Below the pieces are notes generated by a model, which had not been told where the DNA came from, did no database searches, and saw nothing but the letters and a program-made list of their open reading frames with translations. Made by a program: the position numbers and the translations under genes. From an uncultured Oscillospiraceae bacterium (GTDB taxonomy: Bacteria; Bacillota; Clostridia; Oscillospirales; Oscillospiraceae), in contig CAJLCG010000061.1 of the NCBI GenBank assembly GCA_905205085.1, forward strand, positions 1 through 13,723: DNA of 13,723 bases, in the 5' to 3' direction. How positions within the stretch are numbered: position 1 is the first letter of the stretch; each line of letters opens with the position of its first letter. This document shows positions 1-5,346 of this stretch, in pieces.

Positions 1-29
1 AGGTGCTCTGCCGACTGAGCTACTGGGTC
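1..29 (-). tRNA. tRNA, 5' part only (probably tRNA-Lys)
   Basis: Read on the minus strand this is the first 29 nt of a tRNA: a 7-nt acceptor 5' strand (GACCCAG), the TA linker at positions 8-9, then the D stem and loop GCTCAGTCGGCAGAGC. The anticodon lies outside the window, so the identity is unproven. The acceptor strand and D arm resemble clostridial tRNA-Lys, and Lys often follows Gln in Firmicute tRNA clusters. It starts 9 nt after the CCA end of tRNA-Gln, so the two are probably on one transcript. Confidence 0.75.
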
Positions 30-38
30 ATATAAAAT

Positions 39-113
39 TGGCAGGGATGGCTGGACTCGAACCAGCGAGTGAGGGAGTCAAAGTCCCTTGCCTTACCGCT
101 TGGCTACACCCCT
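39..113 (-). tRNA. tRNA-Gln (anticodon TTG)
   Basis: A complete cloverleaf on the minus strand with acceptor AGGGGTG pairing with CATCCCT (one G-U pair), discriminator G and an encoded CCA. The anticodon arm is AGGGA-CTTTGAC-TCCCT, so the anticodon is TTG, reading CAA (and CAG). The T loop TTCGAGT is normal. It lies downstream of a strong intrinsic terminator that separates it from tRNA-His; no good promoter was seen between the two. Confidence 0.95.
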
Positions 114-142
114 GTATGCAGTCGGATTCTGAGTCACAGCAG

Positions 143-186
143 AGAAAAAAGGCGAGGGCCGGAGCCGAAGCTCCGGCCCGAACGCC
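143..186 (-). terminator. intrinsic terminator inside the tRNA cluster
   Basis: On the minus strand a perfect 10-bp stem, GGGCCGGAGC / GCTCCGGCCC, is closed by a TTCG tetraloop. An outer GGCG/CGCC helix extends it across a small internal loop, and a run of six T follows at once (plus-strand A run 145-150). This is a textbook rho-independent terminator. It lies 7 nt after the end of tRNA-His and before tRNA-Gln, so it should end or attenuate the Gly-Arg-His transcript. Confidence 0.88.
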
Positions 187-192
187 ATCGTA

Positions 193-270
<78 letters not shown>

Positions 271-316
271 ATATCGACTGAGAGGGAAGCGTCCAAACCT
301 TGCCGCCGAAAAAGGG

Positions 317-393
<77 letters not shown>

Positions 394-396
394 ATA

Positions 397-470
397 TGGA
401 GCGGGTGATGGGAATCGAACCCACGCGACCAGCTTGGAAGGCTGGGATTCTACCATTGAACTACACCCGC
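397..470 (-). tRNA. tRNA-Gly (anticodon TCC)
   Basis: Minus-strand cloverleaf starting GCGGGTG with the D arm GTTCAATGGTAGAAT typical of glycine tRNAs. The anticodon arm CCAGC-CTTCCAA-GCTGG gives TCC, reading GGA/GGG. Discriminator T and CCA are encoded at 397-400. It is the first tRNA of the cluster, about 30 nt downstream of the predicted transcription start. Confidence 0.97.
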
Positions 471-503
471 ATGGACGATGTGTTCTCTCACGTCAGCCAT
501 GAA

Positions 504-533
504 ATAATACCATAGAATTTAGACCTTTGTCAA
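504..533 (-). promoter_or_regulatory. promoter of the tRNA cluster
   Basis: On the minus strand, -35 TTGACA (528-533, perfect consensus) and -10 TATTAT (504-509) are 18 bp apart. Transcription would start near 497 and run into tRNA-Gly at 470. The strength fits a stable-RNA promoter. It lies just downstream of the terminator of the HlyC/CorC gene, so the tRNAs are an independent unit. Confidence 0.82.
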
Positions 534-553
534 TGGCTTTTTTAAATTTTGAT

Positions 554-597
554 AAAAAAGTTGAGAACAGGGGAGAGATTAACTCTCGCCCTGTTCT
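554..597 (-). terminator. intrinsic terminator of the HlyC/CorC gene, overlapping its stop codon
   Basis: Minus-strand hairpin with about 14 bp (arms 583-597 and 564-577, one bulged base at 588) and a 5-nt loop, followed by a six-T run (plus-strand 554-559). The TAA stop at 579-581 lies in the loop, so the upstream arm encodes the last residues of the protein. Confidence 0.85.
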
Positions 598-1913
598 GAT
601 GTATGCTCTTTACGCACCAAAACCTGTCGAATTCGGTGGTCTTTGACTCCCTCGACCCGCAGTTCCAGGCCGTGAAGGTGGACCACTGGAGTGCTGCCGT
701 CCTGGGGGATGGTGCGAAGCCCGCTGAGGACCATTCCGCCCACCGTATCGTAATCTTCTTCCTCAGGCAGGTCGATCTCGAGGGCTTTGGCCAATTCTTC
801 CACACTCAGGCCGCCGCTGACCCGCCAGACTCCTTGGTCCAGCTGTTCCAGCTCTTGGGGCTGGGCGGGGTCAAATTCATCGTATATATTACCCACGATT
901 TCTTCCAGAAGGTCCTCCACCGTGATCACGCCGGCCAGCTCTCCGTATTCATCTATCACTACGGCCAGATGGACCTTTTTCAGCTGCATATCCCGCAGCA
1001 GATCGTCCGCGGGCAGACTCTCAGGGATCAGATAGGCCGGGCGCATGAGCGCGGCAATTCCCTTTCCGTCCTGGGCGGCCCAGGAGAGGAGAAACTCCTT
1101 TGCATTCAGCACGCCCAACACCTGATTTTCGTTGGTGCCGTAGATGGGAAAGCGGGACAGGCCGCTGGTGCGGATGACCTCCAGAACCTGCTGGGCAGGG
1201 GCGTCCACTGGCAGGGAGATCACATCGGCGGCCCGGGTCATCACATCGCCCACCCGCTGGTCGGAAAACTCAAAGACGTTATGGAGCAGCTCCTTCTCAT
1301 CGGCGTCAATGGCGCCGTTTTCGTTGCCCAGATCGATCATCATGCGGATCTCATCTTCGGTGACCTGTTCCTCCTCCACGTCGGTGCGCATTCCAAGCAG
1401 GCGCAGCACGCCGTTGGTGGACAGGGACAGCAGAGACACCACCGGCCGGGCGATGACAGACAGGGCGGATACCAAACGGCAGGACAGGCGGGCCATCTCC
1501 ATGGGGCGCTGCATGGCAATGCGCTTGGGGACCAGCTCGCCGAAGATCAGGGTAAAATAGGAGAGGATCAGAGTAATTATAATGACAGACAGGGTATCCA
1601 CCGCCGAGCGGGGCAGGGCAGTGACACCCAGATCCTCACAGACCCAGTGGACGAGGTACTCCGAAAAGCTGTCGGCGGCAAAGGCAGAGCCCAAAAAGCC
1701 GGCCAGGGTGATACCGATCTGGATGGTGGAGAGGAAGCCGGCGGGCTCCTCCACCATGCGCAGCAGCTTGGAAGCCAGTTTGTCTCCCTCTTCCTCCAGC
1801 TTGCGCAGCTTGTTGGCATTGAGGGAGATCACGGCGATCTCTGTAGCAGCAAAAAAGGCGTTGATCAAAATCAAGATGACTTGGACCAGAAGTTGGAAAG
1901 CAATAAGCGGCAC
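579..1913 (-). CDS. CNNM/HlyC-CorC family membrane protein (putative Mg/Co ion transporter)
   Basis: A 444-aa integral membrane protein of the family annotated as hemolysin C, TlyC or CorC. The order is an N-terminal CNNM (DUF21) domain with about four hydrophobic segments (near residues 5-30, 58-82, 105-128, 140-165) and a GELVPK motif, then a CBS pair (about 205-335, including the VIDEYGELAGVITVEDLLEEIVG stretch in split form), then a C-terminal CorC/HlyC domain (about 350-435). Family members are linked to Mg2+ or Co2+ transport or resistance; the CBS pair usually binds adenine nucleotides. The ion here is inferred, not shown. The start is GTG at 1911-1913, 8 nt after a perfect AGGAGG (1922-1927). 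It is monocistronic, with its own promoter, an attenuator-like leader and a terminator. Length is normal for the short form of the family. The historical name hemolysin should not be taken as a toxin function. Confidence 0.93.
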   Translation of the reverse strand: MPLIAFQLLVQVILILINAFFAATEIAVISLNANKLRKLEEEGDKLASKLLRMVEEPAGFLSTIQIGITLAGFLGSAFAADSFSEYLVHWVCEDLGVTALPRSAVDTLSVIIITLILSYFTLIFGELVPKRIAMQRPMEMARLSCRLVSALSVIARPVVSLLSLSTNGVLRLLGMRTDVEEEQVTEDEIRMMIDLGNENGAIDADEKELLHNVFEFSDQRVGDVMTRAADVISLPVDAPAQQVLEVIRTSGLSRFPIYGTNENQVLGVLNAKEFLLSWAAQDGKGIAALMRPAYLIPESLPADDLLRDMQLKKVHLAVVIDEYGELAGVITVEDLLEEIVGNIYDEFDPAQPQELEQLDQGVWRVSGGLSVEELAKALEIDLPEEEDYDTVGGMVLSGLRTIPQDGSTPVVHLHGLELRVEGVKDHRIRQVLVRKEHTSEQGES

Positions 1914-1952
1914 AGTTTGTTCCTCCTAAATGTTCAAAGGGAAAAAGAGCGC

Positions 1953-1999
1953 AAAAAAGCATGGCCTGCCTGGGGGACCAGGACAGACTATGCTTTTTT
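1953..1999 (-). terminator. leader terminator (probable attenuator) of the HlyC/CorC gene
   Basis: A very long hairpin: AAAAAAGCAT (1953-1962) and ATGCTTTTTT (1990-1999) pair perfectly. The interior is closed by CCTGG/CCAGG around a GGGA loop, with one mismatch and one bulge. On the minus strand the 3' arm ends in six T. It sits between the promoter (2108-2136) and the GTG start (1913), with no second promoter after it. It must therefore be crossed by every transcript that reaches the gene, which makes it an attenuator rather than the pyrB terminator. It could also stop plus-strand transcription because both ends carry A/T runs. Confidence 0.75.
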
Positions 2000-2046
2000 A
2001 GACGAATATTATGATGATCCGCAGTGGCTTGGTCGCTGTCGGAATC

Positions 2047-2072
2047 CATAGATCGTTTGGCTCCTTCTCCTT
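2047..2072 (-). promoter_or_regulatory. possible start site of a leader peptide ORF
   Basis: Minus-strand AAGGAGAAGGAG (2061-2072) lies 11 nt before an ATG (2047-2049) that opens an ORF beginning MDSDSDQATADHH. The ORF runs through the attenuator hairpin and stays open into the HlyC/CorC gene in another frame (stop near 1636). The strong doubled SD argues for ribosome loading. The part overlapping the transporter gene is probably not a functional protein. Confidence 0.35.
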
Positions 2073-2079
2073 ACATGGT

Positions 2080-2098
2080 GCAGGCCAGCAGCGGCCTG
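2080..2098 (-). promoter_or_regulatory. 5' leader hairpin that can compete with the attenuator
   Basis: At the very start of the predicted transcript, minus-strand CAGGCC (2093-2098) pairs with GGCCTG (2081-2086) around a 6-nt loop. The downstream half, TGGCCTGC (2080-2087), is also a perfect 8-base complement of GCAGGCCA (1962-1969) inside the 3' arm of the leader terminator. The leader therefore has alternative pairings 1:2, 2:4 and 3:4, as in classical attenuators. The complementarity is directly visible; the switching is inference. Confidence 0.5.
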
Positions 2099-2107
2099 TT
2101 ACGCAGG

Positions 2108-2136
2108 AGGATACCAAAAGAGATTTCTGCCGTCAA
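2108..2136 (-). promoter_or_regulatory. promoter of the HlyC/CorC gene
   Basis: Minus-strand -35 TTGACG (2131-2136) and -10 TATCCT (2108-2113) with a 17-bp spacer. The predicted start is near 2100, placing the CAGGCC leader hairpin at the extreme 5' end of the RNA and giving a leader of roughly 190 nt before the GTG start. It lies about 60 bp after the pyrB stop; no clear pyrB terminator was found in between. Confidence 0.68.
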
Positions 2137-2195
2137 GGGAGATGAGATAACCTTAACAGCTTATTTATAGCGGGCCGGGGTTTCTTAACAGGGGC

Positions 2196-3254
2196 TCACA
2201 GGGCGGCGTCACAGAAGCCGCAGCAGTCCACGCCGCCGATCTTTTTGATCAGAGGAGGCAGGTAGGTCTCAGTCTGGGTGATGCAGCGGGGGTTGTGGCA
2301 GATGGGCTTGGTGCCAATCTCTACCGGAGCGGGATGATCGTTCCGGGGCTGGAGGGCCAGATGCTCCAGAAGGGCCATGCGGGCGAACATGCCAAACCGG
2401 GCCTGCTGGAAGTAGACTGCCCGGGGGTCGTCGTCCACATCCTGGGTAATTTCATCGACACGGGGCAGGGGGTGCATGACCAGCATGTCAGGCTTGGCCC
2501 GCTCCAGCTTGCGGCGGGTGAGGATGTAGATTCCCTTGTTCCGCTCATACTCCAGGGGGTCCACAAAGCGCTCCTTCTGAATGCGGGTCATATACAGTAC
2601 ATCTAGCTGCGGGATCACAGGTTCCAGGCCGGTGACCTCAGTGTACCACATGTTGTGTTCCTTCATGAACACCCGCATGTACTCAGGGACGGCCAGTTCC
2701 CGGGGAGAGATGAGGAAGAATTTAATATCATTAAACTTGGCCATGGCCTTGATGAGAGAGTGGACGGTGCGGCCGTTTTTCAGGTCGCCGCACAGACCGA
2801 TGCACAGCCCGTCCACCTTGCCCCGCAGGCGGGTGATGGTGGTGAGGTCCGCCATGGTCTGGGTGGGGTGCATGTGGCCGCCGTCGCCGGCATTTACCAC
2901 AGGCACCGCGGAGTAGAGGGAGGCCGCCTTGGCCGAGCCCTCCCAGGGAGTGCGCATGACCACCACATCGGCGTAGTTGGAAACCATCTTGATGGTGTCC
3001 TTCAGGGTCTCGCCCTTGGCCACAGAGGAAGAGTTGGGATCGGCAAAGCCGAATACCGATCCGCCCAGCCGCAGCATAGCGGTTTGAAAGGAGAAATTGG
3101 TGCGGGTAGAGGGTTCATAAAACAGATTACAGGATACCTTGCCACGACATACGTCGATAAATTTCTCCGGCGCGTCGATGATCTGGCTGGCCCGGGCATA
3201 AAGCTGTTCCCATTCCTCCCGGGACATGTCACCAAAGTCGATCAGATTTCGCAT
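2196..3254 (-). CDS. pyrB: aspartate carbamoyltransferase with C-terminal PyrI-like zinc ribbon
   Basis: A 352-aa protein that condenses carbamoyl phosphate and L-aspartate to N-carbamoyl-aspartate, the committed step of pyrimidine synthesis. The catalytic chain covers about residues 1-305: carbamoyl-phosphate loop PSTRT (48-52), the 80s loop SVAKGET (77-83), HPTQ (129-132), TRIQKER (223-229) and HPLPRVDEI (261-269). Residues after about 310 are not part of a normal catalytic chain. They contain CHNPRC (319-324) and CCGFC (344-348), matching the C-x4-C ... C-x2-C zinc site of the regulatory chain PyrI, but without the PyrI nucleotide-binding domain. Start is ATG at 3252-3254 behind an AAGGAAGGGG SD. 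It has its own promoter and no visible PyrR-binding leader. No pyrI gene is in the window. Confidence 0.95.
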   Translation of the reverse strand: MRNLIDFGDMSREEWEQLYARASQIIDAPEKFIDVCRGKVSCNLFYEPSTRTNFSFQTAMLRLGGSVFGFADPNSSSVAKGETLKDTIKMVSNYADVVVMRTPWEGSAKAASLYSAVPVVNAGDGGHMHPTQTMADLTTITRLRGKVDGLCIGLCGDLKNGRTVHSLIKAMAKFNDIKFFLISPRELAVPEYMRVFMKEHNMWYTEVTGLEPVIPQLDVLYMTRIQKERFVDPLEYERNKGIYILTRRKLERAKPDMLVMHPLPRVDEITQDVDDDPRAVYFQQARFGMFARMALLEHLALQPRNDHPAPVEIGTKPICHNPRCITQTETYLPPLIKKIGGVDCCGFCDAAL

Positions 3255-3291
3255 TGCGGCCCCTTCCTTTCTCTTTGTCCGTATTCGAGTT

Positions 3292-3321
3292 ATTGTATCA
3301 CAAAAGCCCCGTTTTCTTCAA
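3292..3321 (-). promoter_or_regulatory. pyrB promoter
   Basis: Minus-strand -35 TTGAAG (3316-3321), 18-bp spacer and -10 TACAAT (3292-3297) with an upstream TG giving an extended -10 (TGATACAAT). The resulting leader is only about 30 nt, too short for a PyrR or pyrimidine attenuator. It lies in the 188-bp divergent region with the cmpB-like gene, for which I could not identify a convincing promoter. Confidence 0.72.
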
Positions 3322-3442
3322 GCGCAACCCCAAGATTTCCTTCCGCTAAAACGCATGATTTTTTTTCGCTCTGCCATGCTAACTCTGTTGCTTTGGCTGC
3401 AGGGCACGGCGAAATCTGTTGTTTGGTGGGAGGAAAGCCAAA

Positions 3443-3991
3443 ATGAATCACATTTGGTATTTTATTCTATATAGTTTTCTGGGGTTTTTGCTGGAAGTGG
3501 GCTATGCCCGGTGTACGGGAGGCCGCCGCGACCGAAAGCGCACCCTGCTGCTGCCCCTATGCCCAGTATATGGACTGGGAGCTCTGGCTGTATTGGCATT
3601 GCCGGAGGCAATTTTGGTGCGGCCCCTGCTGCTGATGGTCTTTGGAGGAGCGGCGGCGACAGGGGTGGAGTATCTAACGGCGCTATTTTATGAAACAGTG
3701 TTGGGCGTCTCCTTCTGGGATTACCGGGAGCTGCGCTGGAACCTGCATGGCCGAGTATGCCTGTCTTTTTCCCTGGCCTGGGCTGCCTTGCTGCCGGCGG
3801 CAGTCTACTGGGTGCATCCGGTTGCCGCGGGCTGGGTGGGTGCTGTTCCGGCTCCGGTGACGGCGGCGGCAGCGCTGGCAGTGGGAATTGACCTGCTGGT
3901 ATCCGGCCTGCTGCTGCGCCGCACAGGAACGCGGGACTGCCTGCAATGGTACCGGAGAGGAATTACGGCACTTCTTGACACCTCTGGATAA
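3443..3991 (+). CDS. CmpB-type putative ABC-transporter membrane protein
   Basis: A 182-aa hydrophobic protein that matches the pattern of the CmpB family (putative ABC-transporter type IV, PF06541): N-terminal helix with FLGFLLEV, the CPVYGLGAL motif (about residues 40-48), GVEYLTALFYE (about 75-85), then WDYRELRWNLHGRVCL and three further membrane segments. Members are common in Clostridia; the transported substrate is unknown and no ATPase subunit is nearby. Start is ATG 3443-3445, 9 nt after GGGAGG (3428-3433); an upstream TTG at 3419 in the same frame is less likely. The last codons contain the padR promoter, and the stop lies in the spacer of the first padR operator. Confidence 0.85.
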   Translation: MNHIWYFILYSFLGFLLEVGYARCTGGRRDRKRTLLLPLCPVYGLGALAVLALPEAILVRPLLLMVFGGAAATGVEYLTALFYETVLGVSFWDYRELRWNLHGRVCLSFSLAWAALLPAAVYWVHPVAAGWVGAVPAPVTAAAALAVGIDLLVSGLLLRRTGTRDCLQWYRRGITALLDTSG

Positions 3992-4003
3992 GAGGTATAT
4001 AAT
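3975..4003 (+). promoter_or_regulatory. consensus promoter of padR
   Basis: Perfect sigma-A-type boxes: TTGACA (3975-3980), 17-bp spacer, TATAAT (3998-4003). The -35 lies in the last codons of the cmpB-like gene. Transcription should start near 4010, giving a leader of only about 16 nt before the padR ATG. Such a strong promoter is expected to be held down by a repressor, and the inverted repeats overlap it. Confidence 0.9.
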
Positions 4004-4020
4004 ACCTCTGAAAGAGAGGT
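3980..4020 (+). promoter_or_regulatory. tandem operator, probably for PadR autorepression
   Basis: Two copies of the inverted repeat ACCTCT-N5-AGAGGT, at 3980-3996 and 4004-4020, spaced 24 bp centre to centre. The first fills the spacer between -35 and -10; the second covers the transcription start and ends in the SD of padR (GAGGTG). The second has further flanking symmetry, ATAA...TTAT. The repeats are directly visible; binding by the adjacent PadR is inferred from the usual autoregulation of this family. Confidence 0.72.
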
Positions 4021-4026
4021 GTTATA

Positions 4027-4359
4027 ATGAAACTGGATAAGCAGCTGGCCAAGGGCAGCCATGAACTGATCCTGCTGAAATTGCTCAGCCGCCAGGACAT
4101 GTATGGATATCAGCTGATCCAACAGATGGCGTTGCTGTCGGAGGACGTGTTCTGCATGAGTCAGGGCAGCTTGTACCCCTTTCTCCACAGCCTGGAGGAT
4201 AAGGGGCTGATCACCTCCTATACCCAGATGGAGAACGGACGAGAGCGCCGTTTTTATCATCTGACCCATGCCGGGCAGCGGGCGCTGCGGGAGAAAGAGG
4301 AGCAATGGGGAATCTATACCCGGGCTATGGCCCGTATTTTAGGGGGTGTACAGGAATGA
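4027..4359 (+). CDS. PadR family transcriptional regulator
   Basis: A 110-aa winged-helix regulator of the short PadR type (PF03551). Visible landmarks are LLKLLSRQDMYGYQLI (helix 1-2 region, residues about 16-31), GSLYPFLHSLEDKGLI (recognition helix, about 47-62) and the beta-wing ENGRERRFYHLT (about 68-79). PadR proteins are dimeric repressors that usually control their own gene and a neighbouring membrane protein or transporter. Start is ATG at 4027, 5 nt after GAGGTG within the operator. The stop overlaps the start of the next gene by 4 nt (ATGA), so the two are translationally coupled. Confidence 0.93.
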   Translation: MKLDKQLAKGSHELILLKLLSRQDMYGYQLIQQMALLSEDVFCMSQGSLYPFLHSLEDKGLITSYTQMENGRERRFYHLTHAGQRALREKEEQWGIYTRAMARILGGVQE

Positions 4360-5069
4360 AGCCGTGGATGAAACCCTTTGTTGCCCAGTGTGTGGCCTCC
4401 ATAACCGATCCCAGCTATCGCAGGCGGCTGAAGGAGGAACTGGCCGATCACCTGGAGACGCTGGCGGCAGACCTGGAGCAGAGCGGCCTGACAGCTGATG
4501 AGGCTCAGGAGCGCGCGCTGGAGGAAATGGGAGACCCCCAAAAGCTGAGAGAGGAATACCGACAGGCGTGGCTGAAGCAGAGCCAATCCCCGCGCAGCTT
4601 GCTTCGGACGATGGCAGCCGGGTGGGGCTGGATGGCGGGAGGATATCTCCTGGCCATCTGCCTGCTGGCACTGGCTGGTTTTCAGTATGACAGCGGAGCA
4701 TACCCCATTCAGGGACATCCGGAACGACTGGCGCTGTATGGAGGAACCTTGTTCCTGGTCTCCTGCTCCGCGGGGGCACTGAGACTGGCCAGAGGCTTTC
4801 TGCCCTGCCGTCACAGAGTAGTGCTGGTGACGGTGGGACTGCTGGCGGGATGGTTGGCGGAGAAAGGGGCCGTGATGGCGGTGAGCAGCTGGATTTATAA
4901 CATCCCCCTTTGGAGATGTTCGGAACTGCTGGCACGCATCCACGGGGGCGGGGACCCTACGGCACCCTGGTTTACTCCGGTTTACATCCTGGGGACGCTG
5001 GTAGGATGCTTCCTGCTGGGAGTGGTGTTCGTGCATAAAAAAACAGCCGTGGAATCTCCACGGCTGTAA
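4356..5069 (+). CDS. HAAS-domain (DUF1700-like) membrane protein
   Basis: A 237-aa protein. Residues about 5-70 form a soluble alpha-helical region, with EELADHLETLAADLEQ and EERALEEMGDP-like features typical of the HAAS (DUF1700/permease-prefix) domain often encoded directly after PadR genes. Four hydrophobic segments follow (about 87-110, 127-148, 157-176, 212-232). The role is probably as a partner or target of the PadR circuit; the ligand is unknown. The start is ATG 4356-4358, overlapping the padR stop as ATGA, with AGGGGG (4341-4346) upstream. A longer in-frame start near 4305 is unlikely because it would overlap padR by 55 nt. The final codons double as the terminator of the convergent small gene. 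Confidence 0.83.
   Translation: MKPWMKPFVAQCVASITDPSYRRRLKEELADHLETLAADLEQSGLTADEAQERALEEMGDPQKLREEYRQAWLKQSQSPRSLLRTMAAGWGWMAGGYLLAICLLALAGFQYDSGAYPIQGHPERLALYGGTLFLVSCSAGALRLARGFLPCRHRVVLVTVGLLAGWLAEKGAVMAVSSWIYNIPLWRCSELLARIHGGGDPTAPWFTPVYILGTLVGCFLLGVVFVHKKTAVESPRL
5037..5067 (-). terminator. terminator of the 56-aa membrane protein gene, inside the HAAS coding end
   Basis: Perfect 10-bp inverted repeat ACAGCCGTGG / CCACGGCTGT (5043-5052 and 5058-5067) with a 5-nt loop. On the minus strand it is followed by seven T (plus-strand A run 5037-5043), so it acts leftward. On the plus strand it is followed by AAGGAAGG, so it is not a good terminator for the HAAS gene, whose last eight codons it occupies. 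Confidence 0.88.
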
Positions 5070-5081
5070 GGAAGGAGCATC

Positions 5082-5252
5082 TTACTCCTCGTAATCGTCA
5101 TATTCAGAGGAACAGGCGCGCTGCTGCAGCTTGACCTTGGCACAGTCTCCCAGCTCGGAGAGCTTGTCCCAGTAGGCGATCACAGCGCACACCGCGGCAG
5201 CGGCGGCCAGAGAGAGAGCCACGATCTTCAGCACGAAACGGGCAATTTTCAT
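5082..5252 (-). CDS. small single-pass membrane protein, unknown function
   Basis: A 56-aa protein beginning MKIARFVLKIVALSL, with one membrane segment (about residues 6-27, alanine/valine rich), a short soluble part with two cysteines, and an acidic tail ending SSEYDDYEE. I do not recognise a characterised family. The ATG at 5250-5252 is chosen because an excellent AAGGAGGA (5261-5268) lies 8 nt before it; a longer in-frame start at 5297 lacks this. It has its own promoter and terminator, so it is very probably a real gene. Positive residues before the membrane segment suggest N-in, C-out topology. Confidence 0.8.
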   Translation of the reverse strand: MKIARFVLKIVALSLAAAAAVCAVIAYWDKLSELGDCAKVKLQQRACSSEYDDYEE

Positions 5253-5288
5253 AGTTAAAATCCTCCTTCTGGATTTAAGGTTGTTCAT

Positions 5289-5317
5289 AGTGTACACGAT
5301 TACGGGGGAAAATACAA
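5289..5317 (-). promoter_or_regulatory. promoter of the 56-aa membrane protein gene
   Basis: Minus-strand -35 TTGTAT (5312-5317), 17-bp spacer, -10 TACACT (5289-5294). It lies between the ychF stop and the small gene, giving a leader of about 30 nt. No convincing intrinsic terminator was found after ychF, so read-through from ychF is also possible. Confidence 0.6.
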
Positions 5318-5346
5318 TATCCCGGAGAAAAAATCAGCGGGAGAAA

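Noticed and set aside
271..300. Separate promoter for tRNA-His (TTGGAC-N17-TATGGT on the minus strand)
   Set aside because: The -10 would abut the tRNA 5' end, so transcription would start inside the tRNA.
603..2051. Long plus-strand ORF (482 aa) opposite the HlyC/CorC gene
   Set aside because: It is the antisense shadow of a clear family member, has low-complexity His/Gln/Gly-rich composition and no SD.
2071..2078. ATG-TAA start-stop element in the leader (CACCATGTAA)
   Set aside because: No SD precedes it; the overlap with the following SD is probably coincidental.
1914..2195. M-box, Mn (yybP-ykoY) or NiCo riboswitch upstream of the transporter
   Set aside because: None of the conserved core sequences I know for these classes is present; only the attenuator-like pairing is supported.
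3255..3291. PyrR-binding attenuator before pyrB
   Set aside because: The leader is only about 30 nt and contains no PyrR-type hairpin or terminator.
5318..5346. Terminator directly after ychF
   Set aside because: Only a 5-bp TCCCG/CGGGA pairing with a 13-nt loop is possible and the T run is inside the loop, not after the stem.
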